Shown here: positions 6,195 to 10,508 of the stretch, piece after piece
Numbering within the stretch: the first letter of the stretch is position 1
How the letters are laid out: the number at the start of each line of letters is the position of its first letter
Assembly (NCBI GenBank): GCA_000438155.1
Contig: FR902911.1
Location: 1 to 10,508, forward strand
DNA length: 10,508 bases
DNA from: Firmicutes bacterium CAG:95
Lineage (GTDB): Bacteria > Bacillota > Clostridia > Lachnospirales > Lachnospiraceae
Reading direction: 5' to 3'
Program-made: the position numbers and the translations under genes
Notes under the pieces: model-generated
Databases searched by the model: none
Seen by the model: only the letters and a program-made list of their open reading frames with translations
What the model was told of the DNA's origin: nothing

Positions 6195-8396
6195 TTTAAG
6201 GCCTAACCTGGCCGCTGCGCCAAAGTATCCATACATGGATTCTTCATCATTCAATACGGCACTGTAGTCCAAACCTGCCGGGAAGATAATCTGATACTTT
6301 TTATTCTGATACTCAAACTTAACCGTTACAGCCACATCGTTACGCTCTGCCATTTTCTTCAAAATGTAATCGCTGATGGTATAAAGCTTACCGGAATCAT
6401 AGGTGATGCTTCCCTTTTCCGGAGCCTCCTTTACTTTTCCATAAAAGTCCTTAACCACTGCAACACTTGCCGGAATCGGATGTGATTCCTGCACCACTCC
6501 ACAGCCGGTACACTTGTATTCCTCCAGACCATCTGCTCCGGTTGTCGGGTCAAGTGTGATTACCCACTCGAAGCTGCAAACGTGCCTGGGCTCTGATTCT
6601 GTATTGTTTGCAGGCTGCGTGGTACCGGTATTCCCGGGTACAACTTCTCCACTCTTTTCTCCGATGTGGAAAGAAGCTGTTGCTGACTTTACTGCTCCAT
6701 TGATATTCCAAAACATTTCTACGGTATGTGAACCATTCCTAAGAGTTTTCAAATATTCCGGCGTAAAAGTAATAATGGTTGAGCCCTCACGCACATCGTA
6801 ATTTGTTCTATCAACTATAGTTCCATCAACCTTAACATCTTTAAAAAAAGCAACTTCCCCACTACCACGGAAAGTTAATGATTCATTACTTCCTGGTTTA
6901 TATGTAGCGTCATTACCATCGATTATCTTAACTCCTTCATCGGAAGGTTTTGCTCCTGTTTGAAACAAAGCCCCAACATGGTAACCACCATCATTATACC
7001 ATGACTTAGATTCACCATTTACTGTTACCTGTACACCACTTCCAAACTCATAGTTACTTTCTGGTTCAAAGTAAATCTTCGCCTGATATACTGTATTATA
7101 ACCTGCTGTACCTGTTACTTCCGTAGCTCCTTCAAGCCATTTAACTTTCGTCACTTTAACTCCAGATGGTGAAATCGTACATGTTGTGGGAAATAGTTGT
7201 CCCCCTACTGGTAGATCAATTGTTATGTTTACTGAGTTAATTGTGTTTGCTTGGTCTGAACCTTTTGCTTGGAATCTATATATAACACAAAATATTTTGT
7301 GTTCCTGATCCCAAATCTCCCAATTTGCATACTGGCTATTCACTGTTGCGCTTGGGTATGTTCCAAATGAATATCCCTCCTCTGCATCATACCGAATTCG
7401 CACAGTATATATGGTATTGCCTTTCGCCGTTCCACCTGTTACATCCGGTCCTGCTAAACTTTCTCCCTCATGCCATTCCAAGCTATTTACTTTAGCCCCG
7501 GTTATGCTTTGTGTTACCTGCGTAACATCTGGTAATCTTTCTCCGGCAACAGGCTGTGGAACTGTTATATCCACACGTCTAATTTCATATGGGTCTAATT
7601 CTGTTTTCGGAAAGTACTTTGAAAACCACAGAGTACCTTTCTCCTCCCCACTTGATACTCCGGTTCTCTCACCATTTATTGTTGTGTCATACACCACCCT
7701 GTCTCCAAACTTGTAACCATCTTTAGCCTTTACCCAGACATTCAGCACATACTGAGTGTTATATTCTGCTTTTACCCCATTTTCCACTTCAGCTAGACTG
7801 CCACCAATATTCACATCCCATTTAACCGCAGTCACCTCAGCTCCCTCTGTGACATTCACCCCTCTATTCTCTACAGTAGGCAATGGTTGGCCTGCTTCTG
7901 GTTGAGTAACCGTTATATTTAACGTATCAATTGTTATTATAGAAAGGTATAGAAATATATGATATGCATTATCATAGCTCTCACCATCTTTCCAGCCATA
8001 TATTTGCATGCTATATGTTAATTGGGGGTCGATTCCATCAATTTGGGTCAAATCCAATGACATTATCCCCGGATTTCTGATACCATTAAGAGCGGTTTGT
8101 ATACTACTACCAGCACCAGCACCAGTACTATAATCATCCTTCCTTTTATCCACAAGGACCCCATCCATATAACACATGCCCATGTTAAATGTCACTTCCG
8201 CTTTGATGCTGCTATTTCCCGATATGGTTCCTAAATCTATCGTCTCCCCTAAATGATCCTTTATATAACCAGCCAAATCAATTGTTCTTTCTTCTGCTCT
8301 CACATCCAGCTTCATTCCCCCAAGCAATCCTACGATCATTACAAAGTACAATATTATTGTTACTACTTTTTCATATATATATGTGTGTTTTTTCAT
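6180..8396 (-). CDS. Secreted multi-domain surface protein with three repeats and X2-like module
   Basis: The 738-residue protein begins with a signal peptide (membrane segment about 10-28, likely cut after VRA at 34). Residues 35-150 are an undefined beta-rich domain. Three homologous repeats follow at about 155-262, 271-375 and 383-480. Each has a VNITxxxPxxGxxxP start, a K/EW strand and a GYxFG-like turn before a T(V/I)N strand. Residues 488-578 resemble the X2/Ig-like module of Firmicute surface proteins (YKPGSNESLTF, VKVDG, SHTVEMFW). A Thr/Asn/Pro linker leads to a motif with C607, C629 and C632 (CTGC), then a C-terminal domain (about 645-735) of a type seen in other Lachnospiraceae secreted proteins. 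I see no LPXTG signal, SLH domain or C-terminal membrane anchor. ATG at 8396 follows AGGAG at 11 bases. Ligand unknown; adhesion or carbohydrate binding is only a guess. Confidence 0.85.
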   Translation of the reverse strand: MKKHTYIYEKVVTIILYFVMIVGLLGGMKLDVRAEERTIDLAGYIKDHLGETIDLGTISGNSSIKAEVTFNMGMCYMDGVLVDKRKDDYSTGAGAGSSIQTALNGIRNPGIMSLDLTQIDGIDPQLTYSMQIYGWKDGESYDNAYHIFLYLSIITIDTLNITVTQPEAGQPLPTVENRGVNVTEGAEVTAVKWDVNIGGSLAEVENGVKAEYNTQYVLNVWVKAKDGYKFGDRVVYDTTINGERTGVSSGEEKGTLWFSKYFPKTELDPYEIRRVDITVPQPVAGERLPDVTQVTQSITGAKVNSLEWHEGESLAGPDVTGGTAKGNTIYTVRIRYDAEEGYSFGTYPSATVNSQYANWEIWDQEHKIFCVIYRFQAKGSDQANTINSVNITIDLPVGGQLFPTTCTISPSGVKVTKVKWLEGATEVTGTAGYNTVYQAKIYFEPESNYEFGSGVQVTVNGESKSWYNDGGYHVGALFQTGAKPSDEGVKIIDGNDATYKPGSNESLTFRGSGEVAFFKDVKVDGTIVDRTNYDVREGSTIITFTPEYLKTLRNGSHTVEMFWNINGAVKSATASFHIGEKSGEVVPGNTGTTQPANNTESEPRHVCSFEWVITLDPTTGADGLEEYKCTGCGVVQESHPIPASVAVVKDFYGKVKEAPEKGSITYDSGKLYTISDYILKKMAERNDVAVTVKFEYQNKKYQIIFPAGLDYSAVLNDEESMYGYFGAAARLGLKVTGQ

Positions 8397-8435
8397 TTAT
8401 TTAATTTCTCCTATATTTACTGCCACCAACCGAAC

Positions 8436-8448
8436 CTGCCACTGGCAG
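8436..8448. repeat. Small inverted repeat upstream of the surface protein gene
   Basis: CTGCC and GGCAG flank ACT, the same three-base centre as in the palindrome at 3713-3735. It lies just left of the second 29-bp repeat copy. The motif CTGCCAC also occurs at 8420-8426, 16 bases away. The region lies 40 to 52 bases before the start codon of the surface protein, so it would be in its leader or operator. Confidence 0.4.
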
Positions 8449-8454
8449 CTTCTT

Positions 8455-8483
8455 TGGATCATTTTCTCATATGCATGGCAACT
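8455..8483. repeat. 29-bp dispersed repeat, copy 2
   Basis: The block is identical over 29 bases to 3725-3753 and in the same orientation, upstream of the surface protein gene instead of scfB. To its left the CCACT that adjoins GGATC in copy 1 is found 12 bases further away (8439-8443), as if a 12-base insertion had split the palindrome. Right of it a different short hairpin follows. Confidence 0.75.
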
Positions 8484-8499
8484 TAAAGCCGTGGCTTTA
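8484..8499. repeat. Short hairpin after the lipoprotein gene
   Basis: TAAAGCC and GGCTTTA form a 7-bp palindromic arm pair around GT. It lies about 37 bases after the lipoprotein stop on the minus strand. No U run follows, so it is at best a weak 3' end signal. It directly adjoins the 29-bp repeat and may be part of the same element. Confidence 0.4.
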
Positions 8500-8535
8500 C
8501 AGCAATCCCGAAAAATACCCACATCAGTTCATAAC

Positions 8536-9123
8536 TTAGTTTGATCCAAATACCTCTTCTGCGATTGCATCCAGACTGTCTTCAAGATTGTTGGAATCGG
8601 TCTGGAGCAGTCCGAAGGTTGTCTGGGAAGAGTCAACCATGATATAGAATTCTGATCCATCCTCTGCCATATCCCAGCTTAAGGTATCCATAAGCGCATC
8701 ATTTTCATAAAGATAGATATTGTCATAATCAATATCCCATGTGCCCTGATGCTCTTCGATATTTCCTTCTGCATCGGTAATTCCGATATAGTATTCGTCT
8801 GCAGACAGTAAGAATGCCATTACAAGTGTATAATCGGTATTGGCTCCTGCCCAGACGGTGCCATTTAAGAATTCTCCCACCTCTGCAGCCAGTGCTTCAT
8901 TGTCTTCCTCACTGCTTTGAACGTCTTCTACGTCTTCTGCATCTTCTATTGTTTCTGCATCTTCTATGGCTTCTTCCTCTTCTGTTTCCTCTGTATCTTC
9001 TGCCACGGACTCTGTAACTTCCGTACTGGAATCCCCGGTAACCTCCTTATCATTACTTCCGCATCCAGCCATCGTAAATACCATTGTTGCTGCCAGTAAT
9101 ACTGCTAAACACTTTCTTTTCAT
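8536..9123 (-). CDS. Small acidic lipoprotein of unknown function
   Basis: The 195-residue protein has a lipoprotein signal peptide (MKRKCLAVLLAATMVF, lipobox TMAGC with the lipid-modified cysteine at 21). A very acidic Glu/Asp/Thr linker follows at about 27-76, built from imperfect IEDAE-like units. The C-terminal domain at about 80-175 looks beta-rich (LNGTVW, YYIGITD, HQGTWDI, YDNIYLYE), reminiscent of small lipocalin-like sheets, but I cannot name a family. It should be anchored to the outer face of the membrane. The reading frame opens 13 codons earlier at 9162, but AAGGAGG lies ten bases before the ATG at 9123 and the signal peptide begins exactly there. Upstream are a terminator of the preceding gene and a candidate regulated promoter, so it is probably its own transcription unit. 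Confidence 0.85.
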   Translation of the reverse strand: MKRKCLAVLLAATMVFTMAGCGSNDKEVTGDSSTEVTESVAEDTEETEEEEAIEDAETIEDAEDVEDVQSSEEDNEALAAEVGEFLNGTVWAGANTDYTLVMAFLLSADEYYIGITDAEGNIEEHQGTWDIDYDNIYLYENDALMDTLSWDMAEDGSEFYIMVDSSQTTFGLLQTDSNNLEDSLDAIAEEVFGSN

Positions 9124-9167
9124 AACCTGTTTTCCTCCTTGGATTTCCTTTTTTATTTTCATAAGGC

Positions 9168-9173
9168 ATCATA
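9168..9173 (-). promoter_or_regulatory. Candidate -10 element of the lipoprotein gene
   Basis: TATGAT on the minus strand is a good -10. The hexamer 17 bases upstream (CCCACA) is a poor -35, so basal activity should be low without an activator. Transcription would start near 9161, just inside the longer reading frame, which supports the downstream start codon at 9123. Confidence 0.4.
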
Positions 9174-9203
9174 CACTTTTTTCTTCTTTTTGTGGGGAAG
9201 ATT

Positions 9204-9237
9204 ACATGAATTACAGATTTTTCGACATGAATGACAG
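9204..9237 (-). promoter_or_regulatory. Paired 13-bp direct repeats upstream of the lipoprotein promoter
   Basis: On the plus strand ACATGAATTACAG (9204-9216) and ACATGAATGACAG (9225-9237) match at 12 of 13 positions. Their offset is 21 bp, two turns of the helix, so both copies face the same side of the DNA. They would be centred near -49 and -70 of the candidate start. This fits a dimeric activator such as a response regulator. The regulator itself is not in the window. Confidence 0.5.
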
Positions 9238-9244
9238 AAAGCAG

Positions 9245-9277
9245 AAAAAAGGCCCCCAGAGCAACCTCTGAAAGCCT
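9245..9277 (-). terminator. Intrinsic terminator after the CmpB-type permease gene
   Basis: On the minus strand AGGCTTTCAGAG (9266-9277) pairs with CTCTGGGGGCCT (9250-9261) over all 12 positions, including three G-U pairs, around a GTTG loop. A run of U follows immediately (9245-9250). It starts 26 bases after the stop codon at 9304. This is a textbook rho-independent terminator. Confidence 0.9.
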
Positions 9278-9303
9278 CGTATTTCTTCCATATAAACCGC
9301 CAA

Positions 9304-9969
9304 TTAAAACTGATACTTCTGATCGTTGGAAACGTTCTCCCAGTTTTCTTCTTCCTGCAGCTTATGAACAGCGAAGCCACCCTTCCATTCGATCTGCCAC
9401 AGCCTGTTTACCCGCTTATTCCGGATCATATATCTGGCTGCATAGCCGAAATCCATAATAAGAAGTCCTGTAAGGGCAAAGGTCAGAATTGACAGGGACG
9501 GATTCTCAATCTGTACCACCCAGGCATATAACCTCGGAAAAACGCATCCCATAAATAGGGTAATCATTGCTGCGAAGCCCATCGAGGTCGGAACGGAGGT
9601 ATATTTACCAATGTGAAGCGGCAGTCCCGTATAATTCCACCAGACAATCTCACAGTGCTTTTCCACAAAGTTTCCTAAGACAATCTCTGCTACGGATACA
9701 AGCACTCCTGCTGCCACATAGTAGAACACAATGCCCTGCAGGGAATTTTCAAAGAAAAACTCATGTCCAAACAGCATTGGCTTCTGCGGCAGTCCGAGAA
9801 TCAGATACAATCCCACAATTGCCATGCCATATCCAAGAAGTCCGGGCATCATCATGCCCCGGTTATCCCAGTAACCGAACCGGAGTCCCACCCAGATATT
9901 CTCCGTCATATAACCTAATATCGATGCAATTACCAATATCATCAGTAAAGGAGTTATTTTTGAAATCAT
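9304..9969 (-). CDS. Putative ABC transporter permease, CmpB type
   Basis: The 221-residue integral membrane protein has about five membrane segments (roughly 5-22, 43-60, 79-97, 129-150 and 157-176) and a charged cytoplasmic tail from 183 on. The layout, with the GYGMAIVGLYLI segment and the conserved polar stretch around LGNFVEKHCEIVWWNYTG (98-115), resembles the PF06541 family, usually labelled putative ABC transporter permease. No ATP-binding or substrate-binding partner is present nearby, so transport by an ABC mechanism is not shown here. ATG at 9969 follows AAGGA at a spacing of six bases. The DUF308-like gene ends 95 bases upstream with no obvious terminator between, so the two may share a transcript that stops at 9245-9277. 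Confidence 0.82.
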   Translation of the reverse strand: MISKITPLLMILVIASILGYMTENIWVGLRFGYWDNRGMMMPGLLGYGMAIVGLYLILGLPQKPMLFGHEFFFENSLQGIVFYYVAAGVLVSVAEIVLGNFVEKHCEIVWWNYTGLPLHIGKYTSVPTSMGFAAMITLFMGCVFPRLYAWVVQIENPSLSILTFALTGLLIMDFGYAARYMIRNKRVNRLWQIEWKGGFAVHKLQEEENWENVSNDQKYQF

Positions 9970-10064
9970 CCTTATTCCTTCTTTCTGTTCCTATCATTGC
10001 TTCTGTTTCTTATTCTTTCCCGGAGCATGATTCCCGATATTCCGGTTCTCTTCCGGCTGCTCTC

Positions 10065-10508
10065 TTACAGCTCTATATCAATCACATCTTCCCTGCCGCG
10101 ACGGATGCTGCGTACCGTACTCATTACCACAATCAGATTCATGATACCGTCAATGCAGATACTAAGTCCAAGCACACGCACCAGAATGCTTCCTGTTTCA
10201 AACGGAGCAAGCAGCAACAATGCTCCCACAAAAGCAACCATAATAGCCATCATGAGAATCAGCCACCATTTGCTGATCCCGAATTTCTTTGCATCAATTG
10301 CAGTCTGGATCTTTAAGGCGGCATCAACCAGCATGAAAATTCCGATGCACACGGCCAGGAATTCTACAATGTGCTCTGTTCTTAATAACAGAACAAATCC
10401 AAGGATCAGGGAAACAATACCCAGTCCGAAATCATACTGGAATGCCAGCTGGAACAGGTCACCGGTAAAATATCCGGAAAGCTTGCCAAGTCCATAGATC
10501 AGCAGGAA
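10065..10508 (-). CDS. DUF308 (HdeD-like) membrane protein, N-terminus outside the window
   Basis: The frame is open from the right edge of the window to the TAA at 10065, giving the last 147 residues. A GTG at 10352 is only an internal valine: the upstream sequence continues in frame with typical membrane sequence (LGIVSLILGFVLLLRTEHIVEF). The fragment has about four hydrophobic segments, with short polar turns such as TEHIVEF and RVLGLSICIDGIMNLI, repeated in the manner of DUF308/HdeD proteins. It ends in a charged tail (RSIRRGREDVIDIEL). HdeD-type proteins are linked to acid resistance in enterobacteria, but no such role is established for clostridial members. It lies upstream of the CmpB-type gene on the same strand. 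Confidence 0.75.
   Translation of the reverse strand, partial: FLLIYGLGKLSGYFTGDLFQLAFQYDFGLGIVSLILGFVLLLRTEHIVEFLAVCIGIFMLVDAALKIQTAIDAKKFGISKWWLILMMAIMVAFVGALLLLAPFETGSILVRVLGLSICIDGIMNLIVVMSTVRSIRRGREDVIDIEL

Noticed and set aside
9124..9162. N-terminal extension of the lipoprotein (13 codons)
   Set aside because: The strong ribosome site lies inside this extension, the signal peptide begins at the second Met, and the candidate transcription start falls at its first codon.
9159..9380. Cysteine-containing minus-strand frame of 73 residues
   Set aside because: It overlaps the 3' end of the CmpB-type gene, runs through the intrinsic terminator at 9245-9277 and through the putative operator. 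The lysine run comes from an A-rich leader.
10065..10352. DUF308-like gene starting at GTG 10352
   Set aside because: The frame continues without a stop to the window edge with membrane-protein sequence and there is no ribosome site before this GTG.
9567..10497. Plus-strand frames of 249 and 166 residues
   Set aside because: Both are antisense to the two membrane protein genes on the minus strand and contain no plausible domain or ribosome site.

Overview
The window looks like a chromosomal segment from a Gram-positive anaerobe of the class Clostridia, most likely the family Lachnospiraceae. The evidence is a SCIFF ranthipeptide precursor with its radical SAM maturase, a fused SecDF translocase, a TIGR04086-type membrane protein, a secreted multi-repeat surface protein with the style common in gut Lachnospiraceae, and strong AGGAGG-type ribosome binding sites. 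Almost everything is transcribed leftward (minus strand). The exception is one small membrane gene at 5587-5961.

Reading in the direction of minus-strand transcription, the right edge holds the 3' part of a DUF308-like membrane protein (10065-10508, open at the edge). It is followed by a CmpB-type putative ABC permease (9304-9969) that ends at a clear intrinsic terminator (9245-9277). A small acidic lipoprotein (8536-9123) comes next. Its upstream region has a good -10, a poor -35 and two 13-bp direct repeats 21 bp apart, as expected of an activator-controlled promoter. A 738-residue secreted protein (6180-8396) has three related repeats, an X2/Ig-like module, a cysteine motif and a C-terminal domain but no recognisable anchor. 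Its stop codon lies inside a degenerate 11-bp tandem repeat. The plus-strand TIGR04086-like gene (5587-5961) converges on it, with a hairpin that could terminate both.

Left of that, a CNNM/CorC-type transporter gene (4164-5456) is driven by a near-consensus promoter (TTGACA, 17 bp, TATCAT). Then comes the most interesting locus. The 47-residue, six-cysteine SCIFF peptide gene scfA (3917-4060) has its own extended -10 promoter. A hairpin-rich spacer of about 250 bp follows, then the radical SAM/SPASM maturase scfB (2276-3664), whose TAA stop abuts the ATG of secDF (23-2275). ScfB is expected to install Cys-derived thioethers in ScfA, while SecDF assists Sec-dependent export. The conserved proximity suggests, but does not prove, that the peptide works at or through the export machinery.

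The system is a known family. The less described parts are the structured scfA-scfB spacer, a 29-bp dispersed repeat that it shares with the region upstream of the surface protein gene, and the direct-repeat operator upstream of the lipoprotein.
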